Origin: Pedobacter sandarakinus
Lineage (GTDB): Bacteria > Bacteroidota > Bacteroidia > Sphingobacteriales > Sphingobacteriaceae
Direction: 5' to 3'
DNA length: 64,000 nt
Assembly (NCBI RefSeq): GCF_026240095.1
Contig: NZ_JAPIVG010000006.1
Coordinates: forward strand, 1-64,000
The notes under the pieces are model-generated. The model was not told where the DNA came from. It did not search any database and saw only the letters and a program-made list of their open reading frames with translations. Shown one piece after another: positions 1-8,071 of this stretch (the first letter of the stretch is position 1; each line of letters starts with the position of its first letter). Made by a program: the position numbers and the translations under genes.

Positions 1-531
1 CACCCCTACTACTCCTGGATCTCCTTTTGCTCCTTTAATATTACCCGTAATGGTCCACACCCCACCGATTTTAGTGTAAACGTCGCCAGTAGTAGTATTT
101 ATATAGGTATCACCATTATTGCCAGTTCCTGGCAACGGAACGGTTGTACCGGTGTTTAAAGATTTACCATCTAATCCATTTGCCCCTTTAGAAGCAACCC
201 AACCATTACCATCCCAATAGTAAATACCAGTTCCATCACCCGAAATCGCTGGATAATTTGTTGATCCTGAAAAACCAGCGGCAATCGTTTTAATGTTGTA
301 AACCATCATCCCGGTTGCTGGATTACTACTGGCTGCCAAGCCCCAGGTAGTTGTATTGACTAAACTCACTCTTGGAAAGAGTAATCCTTTGTCGCTACTT
401 TCTAACTCGAGGATAGAAGCTTTGTTAATTTCTGATGGATTTTGACCAATTTTGACCTGTGCATTCGCCAAATAGGCGAAGGCAGTGAACAATAATATTA
501 GTACAAATTTTTGCTTAGTAAAATGTTTCAT
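1..531 (-). CDS. Secreted collagen-like (Gly-X-Y) protein, 5' part only
   Basis: The minus-strand frame opens at an ATG (529-531) and runs off the window edge, giving 177 codons without a stop. It starts with a signal peptide (MKHFTKQKFVLILLFTAFAY... ANA) followed by a segment typical of Bacteroidota surface proteins (KIGQNPSEINKASILELESS, then GLLFPRVSL). A W-rich linker (YYWDGNGWVASKG) leads into short collagen-like tracts (GANGLDGKS) and, at the edge, GIKGAKGDPG-type triplets. Such proteins are exported, often trimeric, structural or adhesive tail proteins. Function of this one is unknown and the C-terminus is outside the window. Confidence 0.75.
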   Translation of the reverse strand, partial: MKHFTKQKFVLILLFTAFAYLANAQVKIGQNPSEINKASILELESSDKGLLFPRVSLVNTTTWGLAASSNPATGMMVYNIKTIAAGFSGSTNYPAISGDGTGIYYWDGNGWVASKGANGLDGKSLNTGTTVPLPGTGNNGDTYINTTTGDVYTKIGGVWTITGNIKGAKGDPGVVGV

Positions 532-1366
532 GCAAAATAATATTTACGGAGTAAAAAACGTTGAAGTGAAGACTACAACTCTCGTCACAATTACAAATGA
601 TATACCACCAGAAATAAAAGAGTTTACAAGCGTTAGAATGAGGTGTGAGGACCGAATGGGGAAATTTATTGTTGTTTATATTCCACAAGTTGGGGAAATT
701 TCTCAACTATAACCTCAGCTATAGAGGCTAAATACATGGTTTTAAAATCACCCACGCAGATAACTAGGGTGTACGCATCACAGATTGGATTAAAATAGTA
801 TTAGACATATGTCAAACACTGATGCAGACGCATGATATTGTGTGCATGAATCTCTAAAGTTTTTATGCCAGCACCAATAGGGTAATTTCTGACTCTCCAA
901 ACCTTTCTGAATAAATTAATCCGTAATGACGGGCAATAATCTTATTGTTATTAAATTGATGTTAGTTTATTTGGCGATTAACAGGTGTGAAATATGCTAA
1001 TTCTCAAAGAGTATAATAGTTAAAGAGCAATTTTCAATGCATTAATGCAGCCTCTTGCCTTTGCATACTATAATAATATTTAAACAATGTGTACCGTATT
1101 TACAAAAATTTAAGAAGTCTTTTTTGCGACAGTTTATGATTTGATAAGCTTGGCATTTAGGAAATGTAGACTCCCAACATACAGGTAGCGCGTATTTTGC
1201 CAAAAGCTAGATACTTTTAAATGATGCTTGAGGAAAATACGAGACGCTTAATGACATCATTGAAGAGTCAATATTATTGAAATGCGTTAACGCCTTGAAT
1301 GGGAAGTTAGGATGTAAATAGTTTGCAGAATTGGTGGGTTTGTACGAGTAGGTAATCAATAATACA
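532..1366. other. Intergenic region, no supported gene
   Basis: About 835 bases with stops in all frames. Short open stretches of 30 to 45 codons on the minus strand between about 780 and 970 have no start codon, no ribosome site and no recognisable family. The region separates the collagen-like gene from the DUF6370 gene, both on the minus strand. Confidence 0.5.
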
Positions 1367-1699
1367 CTACTTTAACAAAGTAATTTTTGATGCTTTAAAA
1401 CGATTATTGACGATTTTGCCAGTTACCGCTGCCTTGCTAATGGCGTTACAAAAGCCATGCTCTCCATGCGCATCTCCAAAATCATCAATATGCTTTCCAT
1501 CTACGAAATAGGTTTTACCATCTACACGAATGGCCAGATCGCAGCTTTTGCCTTTCATTTTGAATCGACATTCGCCACAAGCAATATCTACTTCTTTGCT
1601 TTCTAATAACTGATTTTGCACTATGTTTTTAGCCTTAACTTGTGCTTGCGCTGAAAAGCCAATTGTTGTTATAAATAAGATAATGGCAATATTTTTCAT
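1367..1699 (-). CDS. Secreted DUF6370-like small Cys protein
   Basis: 110 residues. Residues 1-19 form a signal peptide ending in AQA, so the mature protein is periplasmic or exported. The mature part has ACGECRFKMKGKSCDLAIRV and a C-terminal GDAHGEHGFCNAI, which resembles the small DUF6370 family of Bacteroidota in length and cysteine spacing (C-x2-C, then two further Cys). The cysteines and histidines suggest metal or redox binding, but no function is established. It lies downstream of ahcY on the same strand behind a terminator, so it is probably transcribed on its own. Confidence 0.65.
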   Translation of the reverse strand: MKNIAIILFITTIGFSAQAQVKAKNIVQNQLLESKEVDIACGECRFKMKGKSCDLAIRVDGKTYFVDGKHIDDFGDAHGEHGFCNAISKAAVTGKIVNNRFKASKITLLK

Positions 1700-1920
1700 T
1701 ATGAAGTTGATTTAATCAAATGTACATATTGAATGGCAAAAGCACTGCTAAATTTTGTAAAATAAACCTGATAGCAATGAAGATCTTTTTTGTTGAAGCT
1801 ATCTTCGTTTTTATACTGTCGATGACAAAAAAATCGTAATGGATAGCAGGGCTAAAATTGACGAAGCACTAGTGACCTTCATTTTCATCTAAAAAAGATA
1901 AATGCAATGCTATAACTGCA

Positions 1921-1953
1921 AAAAGGGATATACACATTGTACATCCCTTTTTT
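1921..1953. terminator. Bidirectional-looking terminator after ahcY
   Basis: The arms AAAAGGGATATACA and TGTACATCCCTTTT pair almost perfectly around a 3-base loop and are followed by T runs on both strands. It lies 27 bases beyond the ahcY stop. Confidence 0.75.
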
Positions 1954-1980
1954 ATTTGAGCTATTTAAAATCTGGAGTGA

Positions 1981-3297
1981 TTAGTAACGGTACTCGTCTG
2001 ATTTAAACGGACCTTCTACCGGCACGCCAATATAATTCGCCTGGTGTTGATCTAAAACCTCTAATTCTACACCAATTTTTTCCAAGTGTAAGCGGGCCAC
2101 CTTTTCATCTAAATGCTTAGGCAAAGTATACACCTTGTTTTCGTAAGCAGCAGTGTTGGTCCAGAGTTCTAATTGCGCTAAAGTTTGGTTGGTGAAAGAG
2201 TTACTCATTACAAAACTTGGGTGACCGGTTGCACAGCCTAAGTTAACCAAGCGGCCTTCTGCCAAAACAATTACATCTCTTCCATCGATAGTGTACTTAT
2301 CTACCTGTGGTTTAATTTCGATCTTAGTATCGCCATAGGCACCATTTAACCAAGCCATATCGATTTCGTTATCGAAGTGACCAATGTTACAAACGATCGC
2401 TTTATCTTTTAATGCCCTGAAATGCTTTTCGCGAACGATATCACAGTTACCAGTGGTGGTTACCACAATATCTGCTTCTTTAATGGCGGTATCCAGGCGT
2501 TTAACTTCGTAGCCTTCCATTGCTGCTTGTAAAGCACAAATTGGATCGATTTCGGTTACGATAACACGCACACCTTGCGAGCTTAACGATTCTGCAGAGC
2601 CTTTACCCACATCGCCATAACCACAAACAACAGCCACTTTACCTGCCATCATTACATCTGTTGCACGACGAATGGCATCGACTAATGATTCGCGACAGCC
2701 ATATTTATTATCGAATTTAGATTTAGTTACCGAGTCGTTAACGTTGATTGCAGGAATGTGCAATGTTCCGTTTTTCATTCTTTCGTACAAGCGGTGTACA
2801 CCTGTTGTAGTTTCTTCTGATAAACCTTTAATATTAGCGATTAGCTCTGGATATTTATCAAAAACCATATTGGTTAAATCACCACCATCATCCAAAATCA
2901 TGTTTAATGGTTGTTGTTCTGCACCAAAATGTAAAGTTTGCTCGATACACCAATCGAACTCTTCTTCGTTTAGGCCTTTCCAAGCATAAACCTGGATTCC
3001 AGCAGCAGCAATTGCCGCAGCAGCATGGTCTTGTGTGGAGAAGATGTTACATGATGACCAGGTAACTTCGGCACCTAAAGCCACTAAAGTTTCGATAAGC
3101 ACCGCCGTTTGGATAGTCATATGCAGACAGCCTGCGATACGAGCACCTTTTAAGGGTTGCGAAGGGCCAAATTCTTTTCGTAAACTCATTAACCCTGGCA
3201 TTTCTGCCTCGGCTAATTCGATTTCTTTACGGCCCCATTCTGCCAGTGAAATGTCCTTAACTTTGTAAGGAACGTAAGTTGTCTCTACTGATGACAT
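1981..3297 (-). CDS. ahcY: Adenosylhomocysteinase
   Basis: Hydrolyses S-adenosylhomocysteine to adenosine and homocysteine with bound NAD, in the cytoplasmic methyl cycle. The 438 residues cover the full family length. Visible are the substrate His in CLHMTIQTA (H59), DDGGDLT (about 136-142), the catalytic VTKSKFDN block (190-197), the NAD-binding glycine loop [11 protein letters not shown] (223-232) and the conserved C-terminal KSDEYRY. The start MSSVET is supported because the same six codons recur at the far end of the integrated element. The first codons lie inside the 19-bp attachment repeat. Everything upstream of the start is now element sequence, so the gene has lost its original promoter and must use one near the element's left end. 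Confidence 0.97.
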   Translation of the reverse strand: MSSVETTYVPYKVKDISLAEWGRKEIELAEAEMPGLMSLRKEFGPSQPLKGARIAGCLHMTIQTAVLIETLVALGAEVTWSSCNIFSTQDHAAAAIAAAGIQVYAWKGLNEEEFDWCIEQTLHFGAEQQPLNMILDDGGDLTNMVFDKYPELIANIKGLSEETTTGVHRLYERMKNGTLHIPAINVNDSVTKSKFDNKYGCRESLVDAIRRATDVMMAGKVAVVCGYGDVGKGSAESLSSQGVRVIVTEIDPICALQAAMEGYEVKRLDTAIKEADIVVTTTGNCDIVREKHFRALKDKAIVCNIGHFDNEIDMAWLNGAYGDTKIEIKPQVDKYTIDGRDVIVLAEGRLVNLGCATGHPSFVMSNSFTNQTLAQLELWTNTAAYENKVYTLPKHLDEKVARLHLEKIGVELEVLDQHQANYIGVPVEGPFKSDEYRY

Positions 3298-3299
3298 AA
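3281..3299. repeat. Left attachment repeat (attL core)
   Basis: 19-bp direct repeat GTCTCTACTGATGACATAA, identical to 23267-23285. On the minus strand it reads TTATGTCATCAGTAGAGAC, that is, the ahcY start codon and the next codons up to the first two bases of codon 6. Identity ends abruptly on both sides. Confidence 0.85.
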
Positions 3300-3353
3300 A
3301 ATTATAATTTATTTAATTGATTATCAATATTTTAGCTGATTTAAAAATTTGAA

Positions 3354-3373
3354 TGCGCAAACAATTTGCAAAC
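3354..3373. repeat. Element-end repeat, possible integrase arm site (left)
   Basis: TGCGCAAACAATTTGCAAAC is found here and, identically and in the same orientation, at 23135-23154. Both lie just inside the attachment repeats, 54 bp from the left one and 112 bp from the right one. This placement fits recombinase or excisionase accessory binding sites; that role is inferred. Confidence 0.6.
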
Positions 3374-3392
3374 TTTTTTTCTTTTCAGCAAA

Positions 3393-3400
3393 CAAAAGTA
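3393..3400 (-). promoter_or_regulatory. Candidate -7 box for ahcY supplied by the element
   Basis: The minus strand reads TACTTTTG, which matches the Bacteroidota -7 consensus TAnnTTTG, about 95 bases upstream of the ahcY start. No good TTTG is visible at the -33 spacing, so this is only a candidate. Some promoter must exist here because ahcY is separated from its original one. Confidence 0.3.
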
Positions 3401-3491
3401 AGCAATTTTAACGTGAAAAAATATCACTCGGTACAACACAAAGTTTTACAGAATTATTTCTACATTAGAATTACTTTCGAAATAAAGACAA

Positions 3492-4565
3492 GTGATAATG
3501 AATACAATAGTGAGTAAAATAAAAATCAATCCAATAAATTTTGCGGTTATTTCTTTTGTGATTTTACTAACCACTGCGATTACCCCAGCATTCTATTTAT
3601 CAAAGAACATTTTTAGTATAAATCTTTATTATATAATTTCAGCTTTCATAATTTTAATAACTATAAACGCCTTGGTGGCATTTATTCGGGTCAGTGATTT
3701 GGGAATACCTAACCACCTTAAAATGATGCATTTTTTTGGTTTATTTTATAATCTATCTAGAGCGGATTATAAAATAAAGGTATCAGAGATAATTAAAATA
3801 TATGGAAAATCTACGGATGAAAAGAAATCGATTATAGGATTTCTTTCCTATTCAACAATTCATTTTTACTTTCTATTTTTCGCATACTTTATCGCTTTTT
3901 CTTCAATCATAATTCTTATACTTTATGCAATATCATCACAACAATTTTTTCTCATCCCATTCTCGTTATTACTGGTAGCTGTTATCTCTTATTGTTGCTA
4001 CACGATTTACAATGCAACTTTCTCGAAAAGCCTGTTCGCAAATGTTAGCTTCGCTTTTAAAAATATTAAAGAGCAAAATTTTAATATAATCGAGACTGAT
4101 GTACAACAATCAAAATTTATAGAAACTAATTTTAATGATTATTCAGCAAATCCCATTGATAATAATAAAATTATTTCTGAAAAAGTAGTTAATAAGGAGA
4201 TTAAGTCGTTTGGGATAGAAGAAGAACTATTTAAAGATTTGTTTACTAAAAAATTCAAAGAACATATTGATTTTATCATTAATAGCCTCACAGAGCTAGG
4301 CTACTTTATTAATGGTAGATGGGGGCATAAAAAGAAATATGTTGCTCGGTTTATTTTTGAAGAATTTGTTAAACTTAAAGTTATGAAAGATTTTACTCAT
4401 GCTAAGGCAGGCCGTTGCTTTAATTCAAAGTTTGAAAATATAAGCATAGCTGGATTTGAAGATAAAATTGAAGATACAACGCCCATCCGTATTGAAGTTA
4501 GAGAAAATGTTAAATCTGATTTAAAACTTATTGTGTCGAAATTAGAGAACAACAATTTCATATGA
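3492..4565 (+). CDS. Membrane protein of unknown function, element left end
   Basis: I do not recognise a named family. The frame can begin at GTG 3492 or at the ATG two codons on (3498), giving about 355 residues. Four hydrophobic segments are visible at roughly residues 16-36, 43-65, 118-148 and 152-173. They are followed by a soluble C-terminal half with a charged linker and a compact end domain (ELGYFINGRWGHKKKYVARFIFEEFV). It is the first gene inside the left attachment site and is read towards the mobilization genes. The very low GC content matches the rest of the element. A role in element maintenance or as accessory cargo are both possible. Confidence 0.6.
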   Translation: MIMNTIVSKIKINPINFAVISFVILLTTAITPAFYLSKNIFSINLYYIISAFIILITINALVAFIRVSDLGIPNHLKMMHFFGLFYNLSRADYKIKVSEIIKIYGKSTDEKKSIIGFLSYSTIHFYFLFFAYFIAFSSIIILILYAISSQQFFLIPFSLLLVAVISYCCYTIYNATFSKSLFANVSFAFKNIKEQNFNIIETDVQQSKFIETNFNDYSANPIDNNKIISEKVVNKEIKSFGIEEELFKDLFTKKFKEHIDFIINSLTELGYFINGRWGHKKKYVARFIFEEFVKLKVMKDFTHAKAGRCFNSKFENISIAGFEDKIEDTTPIRIEVRENVKSDLKLIVSKLENNNFI

Positions 4566-4591
4566 TTTAGACAAACCCTATTATCCCCTAT

Positions 4592-4612
4592 TTTTACCTA
4601 CAGTAGGTAAAA
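4592..4612. promoter_or_regulatory. Perfect 9-bp inverted repeat before the HTH gene
   Basis: TTTTACCTA and TAGGTAAAA are exact complements around a CAG loop, lying 27 bases after the membrane protein gene and 57 bases before the HTH gene. It could end the upstream transcript, since U-rich flanks are short, or be a protein operator. Confidence 0.45.
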
Positions 4613-4644
4613 TCTCCATACAAAATCTCACAAAACCTAACATT

Positions 4645-4667
4645 TGTGCCATAACAAAATCGGCACA
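4645..4667 (+). promoter_or_regulatory. Inverted repeat covering the HTH gene's translation start region
   Basis: TGTGCC and GGCACA are complementary with an 11-base spacer. The second arm ends two bases before the ATG at 4670. This would either hide the ribosome site in RNA or act as an operator for self-control by the small DNA-binding protein it precedes. Inference only. Confidence 0.4.
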
Positions 4668-4669
4668 TA

Positions 4670-4975
4670 ATGGAAAACATCATCGTAACAAGCGAGCCTC
4701 AACTTAAACAGTTAATTGTTGAGGCATTGATTACTGTTCTAGAGAATACCAAATTATCGGACAGTTCAACAAAAACAAAATACCTATCTACTGAAGAGGC
4801 ATCAAAGATTATTAAAAAATCTGCTGGTGCTTTAAGACAAATCGTTCACAAAGGCGAAATCCCATCAATCAAACGTGGCAATGCACTTTTATTTTTAGAA
4901 GAAGATCTAATTCTTTGGATAGAAAAAGGCAGGAGAAGTATCTCAACCGAAGACCCCGCAAAATACCTCAAATAG
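4670..4975 (+). CDS. Excisionase-family helix-turn-helix DNA-binding protein
   Basis: 101 residues. The central part (about 38-85) has the MerR-like excisionase fold: YLSTEEASKIIKKSAGALRQIVHKGEIPSIKRGNALLFLEEDLILWI. Here a helix-turn-helix is followed by the wing motif with I-P-x-x-K-R-G. Such proteins in Bacteroidota mobile elements bend DNA for excision or regulate replication and mobilization genes. It precedes the RepA-like ATPase by 116 bases that hold two hairpins. The inverted repeat at its start suggests self-regulation. Excisionase versus regulator cannot be told apart from the sequence. Confidence 0.8.
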   Translation: MENIIVTSEPQLKQLIVEALITVLENTKLSDSSTKTKYLSTEEASKIIKKSAGALRQIVHKGEIPSIKRGNALLFLEEDLILWIEKGRRSISTEDPAKYLK

Positions 4976-4987
4976 TTTCCCTGAAAA

Positions 4988-5017
4988 AAAGCGAAAACAC
5001 GCCAATGTCTTCGCTTT
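4988..5017 (+). terminator. Hairpin after the HTH gene
   Basis: AAAGCGAA and TTCGCTTT pair perfectly over a 14-base loop, starting 12 bases after the HTH stop. The T run is short, so termination may be partial. Confidence 0.5.
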
Positions 5018-5033
5018 GAAATCAATTCATTGA

Positions 5034-5060
5034 GTACCTGCTCAACAAGAGCAAAGGTAC
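5034..5060 (+). promoter_or_regulatory. Hairpin in the leader of the RepA-like gene
   Basis: GTACC-TGCTC and GAGCA-aa-GGTAC pair around an AACAA loop, 31 bases before the ATPase start. It could act as a leader structure. The GTACC arm is also the core of the repeats found after the ATPase gene. Confidence 0.4.
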
Positions 5061-5091
5061 CGTTTTAATCTATTGCAACAAATCAATTCAA

Positions 5092-6036
5092 ATGGATACC
5101 AATAAAAATTCAACAGCTGATATACTCAGATTATTTGAAGTTAGGACAGCCAACCAGGTTTTAAAAGATGCATTCTTAACACCAGACCCAATAGAACTTT
5201 ACCCACCATTAATAATCCAGGGCGAACTAATTATTCTTTTTGCTGATACAGGTATTGGCAAGACTGCTTTAATTGTACAAATAGGGATACACATAGCCAA
5301 TTCAAATTATGTTGTGTTATATGTCGATTTAGAACTTTCAGACAAACAATTTGAAAAACGCTATCGTGATGAAAATGGAGTTCATTTTAAGTTTCCTGAA
5401 AACTTCTTTAGAGCTGGCTATTCATCGTTAAGAAAGATGCCAGAAAAAGATTACGATAAATTTTTCATTGACTCTCTGGAGGAGAGTATTATGCGAACTA
5501 ATGCAACGGTAATTATAATTGATAACATGACAAAGGTTGTTGCAGGCGATACGGACTCTGCAAAAAATGCAATCCCGATTATGAATAGCCTAAGTGCATT
5601 AAAGTTCGATAAAAAATTAACATTCATCATTTTAGAACACAACAAAAAGGTTGATGATTGGAAACCTATAAGCCTTAATGACCTACAAGGCTCAAAAATG
5701 AAATCAAATTTTGCCGACTCTGTATTTACAATAGGCAGAAGTGCTAAAGAAAAAGGTATACGCTACATTAAACAGCTTAAAGTGAGGAGTGCAGAATTAG
5801 AATATGATGCTGATAATGTATTGATATGTGAGCTTTCAAAAGAAAAGGGATTTTTAGGTTTTAAGGAGATAGGAAAAGGAAATGAATATGACTTGATTAG
5901 GTCAATAAATGAAGAAGATAGAAGTATTCAGATCGAAAAGATATTAGCCCTGAAAGCAAAAGGTTTGTCAAATGTATCTATTGCTAAAGAATTAGGCGTA
6001 ACCGAGGGAGCAATACGAAAAAGATTGAAAACATAA
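5092..6036 (+). CDS. RepA-like AAA family ATPase with C-terminal HTH
   Basis: 314 residues. The Walker A loop FADTGIGKTALI lies near residues 52-63 and the Walker B strand VIIIDNMT near 139-146, in the RecA-like fold of AAA_25/RepA proteins. The last 30 residues (LKAKGLSNVSIAKELGVTEGAIRKRLK) form a helix-turn-helix. In Bacteroidota mobilizable elements this gene type sits between the excisionase-like gene and mobC and is thought to be a replication helicase for the excised circle. Here it is followed by iteron-like repeats, which supports a replication role. Alternative: a general DNA-binding ATPase without replication function. Confidence 0.8.
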   Translation: MDTNKNSTADILRLFEVRTANQVLKDAFLTPDPIELYPPLIIQGELIILFADTGIGKTALIVQIGIHIANSNYVVLYVDLELSDKQFEKRYRDENGVHFKFPENFFRAGYSSLRKMPEKDYDKFFIDSLEESIMRTNATVIIIDNMTKVVAGDTDSAKNAIPIMNSLSALKFDKKLTFIILEHNKKVDDWKPISLNDLQGSKMKSNFADSVFTIGRSAKEKGIRYIKQLKVRSAELEYDADNVLICELSKEKGFLGFKEIGKGNEYDLIRSINEEDRSIQIEKILALKAKGLSNVSIAKELGVTEGAIRKRLKT

Positions 6037-6038
6037 TT

Positions 6039-6107
6039 GTACCATTCGTACACCTCGTACCATTCGTACCACCCTTAAAAAGTACGAGAAGTACGAACGG
6101 TACGAAG
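6039..6107. repeat. Iteron-like direct and inverted repeats (possible replication origin)
   Basis: GTACCATTCGTAC occurs at 6039-6051 and again at 6057-6069, an 18-base period. A nearly complementary unit GTACGAACGGTAC follows at 6091-6103, with GTACGA at 6082-6087. The second direct copy can fold with the inverted one over a loop of about 21 bases. The block lies directly after the RepA-like gene, the usual place for iterons. Origin function is inferred. Confidence 0.5.
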
Positions 6108-6147
6108 ATTATTAACTAGGCAAGTTTTAATAGGTCGTTTGCACGAA

Positions 6148-6181
6148 GCAAGCCATGTTTTGGTAAGACCAAAACGCTTGC
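6148..6181 (+). other. Candidate origin of transfer (oriT) hairpin
   Basis: GCAAGC (6148-6153) pairs with GCTTGC (6176-6181), and GTTTTGGT (6157-6164) pairs with ACCAAAAC (6168-6175) around an AAG loop; three bases (6154-6156) bulge. It sits 45 bases before mobC. A strong hairpin directly upstream of a mobC-relaxase pair is the expected layout of an oriT, with the nick usually a few bases 3' of the hairpin. The nick site cannot be assigned here. Confidence 0.5.
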
Positions 6182-6225
6182 CTCGCTAGCACTCAGATAT
6201 AACAACTCATTATGTTCATAGAATT

Positions 6226-6561
6226 ATGGCTAGACCGCAAAAAGAAAAAAAAGAAAAACGCAGTATCAAATTTACGTTTAGGATGAATGAAAAAGAAGTT
6301 CAGGAGTTGGCGAGTTTGTGTGCTTACTCTAATCTCTCTGGAGCAGATGTTGTACGAGAAACAGTATTTAAAAATAGGTTGCTTCAACCCAAAATCCCAG
6401 TAATAGACATTCAAGCTTATGGAGAACTAAAACGCATTGGTAATAACATCAACCAAATCGCAAAACATCTTAATTCAGGCGCAACAAACCAAATTGATTT
6501 CAAAATTATAAATGAGTTATCTGTAAAGCTAGAAACCATTATTAAAACTATTTTAAAGTGA
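6226..6561 (+). CDS. mobC: MobC-type mobilization relaxosome protein
   Basis: 111 residues. The N-terminal part is very basic (ARPQKEKKEKRSIKFTFRMNEKE), followed by a ribbon-helix-helix-like segment and the signature ELKRIGNNINQIAKHLN (about residues 66-82) of the MobC family. MobC proteins bind at oriT and help melt the DNA so that the relaxase can nick. The stop overlaps the relaxase start by four bases, so the two are translationally coupled. The gene begins 45 bases after the candidate oriT hairpin. Confidence 0.88.
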   Translation: MARPQKEKKEKRSIKFTFRMNEKEVQELASLCAYSNLSGADVVRETVFKNRLLQPKIPVIDIQAYGELKRIGNNINQIAKHLNSGATNQIDFKIINELSVKLETIIKTILK

Positions 6562-7724
6562 TAGCAAAGCAAGCAATCGGAAAATCATTTGGTGGAGCTT
6601 TAAACTATAATCTAAAAAAGGTTTACAGTTCTGATATCAAAACTAAAGCAGAGTTGTTGGCGACAAATTTCCTTAGTCTGGCCCATAGTGAAATCAAAAA
6701 GGAACTGGAGATTATGAAAGCTTTAAATCCAAACCTTAAACGAAATACCTACCATACCAGCCTAAATTTTTCAGTTGATGAAAAGATATCCAATACAAAA
6801 ATGGAAGCCATTGCAAAGGAATATATGGAAAAGATGGGTTTCGACAATAATCCTTATTTTATTTTTAGACATAATGATGCAGAGCATCCGCATTGCCATA
6901 TTCTGGCATTAAGAAATAGATTTGACGGAACGGTTGTTTCCGATGGCAACAACTATGCAAGAAGTGAAACAATAGTTCGAGAACTGGAAAATAAATATAG
7001 TTTAACGAAAGTTCATGCCAGCAAATTATCAATCAATAAATCGCCAGATAAGGATGAATTGGAAATGATAAATCGTACAGGTAGAGTTTCTGATAAAATG
7101 CTGATGCAAGAAAAAGTAACTAATTCTCTTTCATCAAGCAAAAACATAGCGGAGTTTATTAATCAACTTGAAAAATCAAATATCAATCCATTATTTAATC
7201 AAGCTTCAACAGGTGGTGTGTCGGGCATAACCTTTATTAGTCAAAATTTTAAATCAAGAGGACAAGCCCTAGGTAATCAGTTCAAATGGGGTAATATATC
7301 AAACAAAATAAATTATGAGCAAACTAGAGACAGCAAAGCAGTTAGCCAAGCAAACGATAGAACAAGAGAAAAGTACACCATCGGAACAGGAACCGAAAAT
7401 GCCAACTCTCAAAGAAGTTTTCCATCTACTGGAAGACTTCATAATAAAAATGAACTCATTAGAGAAAGACCAATACAGGTTGATGGTGTTCATAAAGGAC
7501 AACTTAACGAAGAAGAATATCAAGGAAGCAAATCATCAAGAGTTGGTTCTGAGTTTGAAGAAAACTTACGAGAGACAGAAAAAAGCGCAGATGATATTGA
7601 AAATAATTTTTTATTTGATAATGATTACGCTGATAATATTAAGCGGAACAACAACTTTAATTTTAATCTGAATATATCTGATGATGAAGATGACAGCAAA
7701 AAAAGAAAGAAGATAAAGAGATAA
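6558..7724 (+). CDS. mobA: Relaxase / mobilization nuclease (MobA/VirD2 type)
   Basis: 388 residues, start GTG at 6558 within the mobC stop (GTGA overlap). The N-terminal domain carries motif III HNDAEHPHCHI (H105, D107, H110, H112, H114), the metal-binding histidines of the Relaxase family. Y17 and Y23 are candidates for the nicking tyrosine. The protein nicks one strand at oriT and pilots it to a secretion channel; the element has no channel of its own. From about residue 253 the sequence becomes hydrophilic and low in complexity (NNNFNFNLNISDDEDDSKKRKKIKR at the end, abbreviated). The same DNA there encodes a second protein in another frame. Confidence 0.9.
   Translation: MIAKQAIGKSFGGALNYNLKKVYSSDIKTKAELLATNFLSLAHSEIKKELEIMKALNPNLKRNTYHTSLNFSVDEKISNTKMEAIAKEYMEKMGFDNNPYFIFRHNDAEHPHCHILALRNRFDGTVVSDGNNYARSETIVRELENKYSLTKVHASKLSINKSPDKDELEMINRTGRVSDKMLMQEKVTNSLSSSKNIAEFINQLEKSNINPLFNQASTGGVSGITFISQNFKSRGQALGNQFKWGNISNKINYEQTRDSKAVSQANDRTREKYTIGTGTENANSQRSFPSTGRLHNKNELIRERPIQVDGVHKGQLNEEEYQGSKSSRVGSEFEENLRETEKSADDIENNFLFDNDYADNIKRNNNFNFNLNISDDEDDSKKRKKIKR
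7315..7671 (+). CDS. Small membrane protein nested inside the relaxase gene (MobB/MbeB-like layout)
   Basis: 118 residues in a different frame, wholly inside the relaxase C-terminal coding region. It starts MSKLETAKQLAKQTIEQEKS, continues with a charged, probably coiled-coil middle, and ends in one hydrophobic helix (about residues 94-117). In ColE1/R1162-type plasmids the small mobilization proteins MbeB/MobB are likewise encoded inside the relaxase gene in another frame, begin with a similar MSxLxxLAK-Q segment and carry a C-terminal membrane helix. The resemblance is in layout and composition; homology is not shown. The low complexity of the relaxase frame here suggests that this frame is the more constrained one. 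Confidence 0.55.
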   Translation: MSKLETAKQLAKQTIEQEKSTPSEQEPKMPTLKEVFHLLEDFIIKMNSLEKDQYRLMVFIKDNLTKKNIKEANHQELVLSLKKTYERQKKAQMILKIIFYLIMITLIILSGTTTLILI

Positions 7725-7766
7725 CTGTATATCTAAATATATGTAATACACCAATACGTATATCTG

Positions 7767-7780
7767 TATATCTAGATATA
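7767..7780. promoter_or_regulatory. 14-bp perfect palindrome between convergent mob and XRE genes
   Basis: TATATCTAGATATA is self-complementary and sits in a 62-base gap rich in ATATCT/AGATAT steps. It may be an operator or part of a terminator for the converging genes. Confidence 0.3.
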
Positions 7781-7786
7781 TAAAAA

Positions 7787-8071
7787 CTAGATTGGTAATT
7801 CTGGAAAGAAATCTTTAATCGAGCAACCAAATAGTTTGGCCAGTTGATTTAAGTGTTGGATATTGTATTTAGCTCTGTAACGGGGCGACTCTATAGCGCC
7901 AATAAAGCTAAGTGATTTATCTAATTCTGCGGCAAGCTTGGCTTGTGAGATATCTGCTTTAAGCCTATATTCTTTAACCTTATTAATCACATACAAATCA
8001 ATTTCTGACTTAGAATTGCGCTTTTCCATTCCAACTGCAATTTGGATAATGCTTTTTTTAGAAACGCACAT
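7787..8071 (-). CDS. XRE-family transcriptional regulator
   Basis: 94 residues with a helix-turn-helix of the lambda-repressor type at about 28-84: VKEYRLKADISQAKLAAELDKSLSFIGAIESP, then AKYNIQHLNQLAKLFGC and DFFPELP. The last block is typical of short XRE regulators in Bacteroidota elements. A second start (ATG 8029, MEKRNSKSEIDLYV) matches the usual family N-terminus better; the upstream 14 residues look non-conserved. It is transcribed towards the mob genes and away from the small genes at 8119-8558. A motif overlapping its upstream start codon (8067-8083) recurs at 11618-11632 and may be its operator. Confidence 0.82.
   Translation of the reverse strand: MCVSKKSIIQIAVGMEKRNSKSEIDLYVINKVKEYRLKADISQAKLAAELDKSLSFIGAIESPRYRAKYNIQHLNQLAKLFGCSIKDFFPELPI

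Noticed and set aside
485..712. 75-codon plus-strand frame antisense to the collagen-like gene start
   Set aside because: Overlaps the signal peptide coding region of a clear gene and has no recognisable content.
780..970. Short protein-like stretches on the minus strand (for example PIGAGIKTLEIHAHN)
   Set aside because: 30 to 45 codons without a start and in two different frames; may be a gene relic but not supportable.
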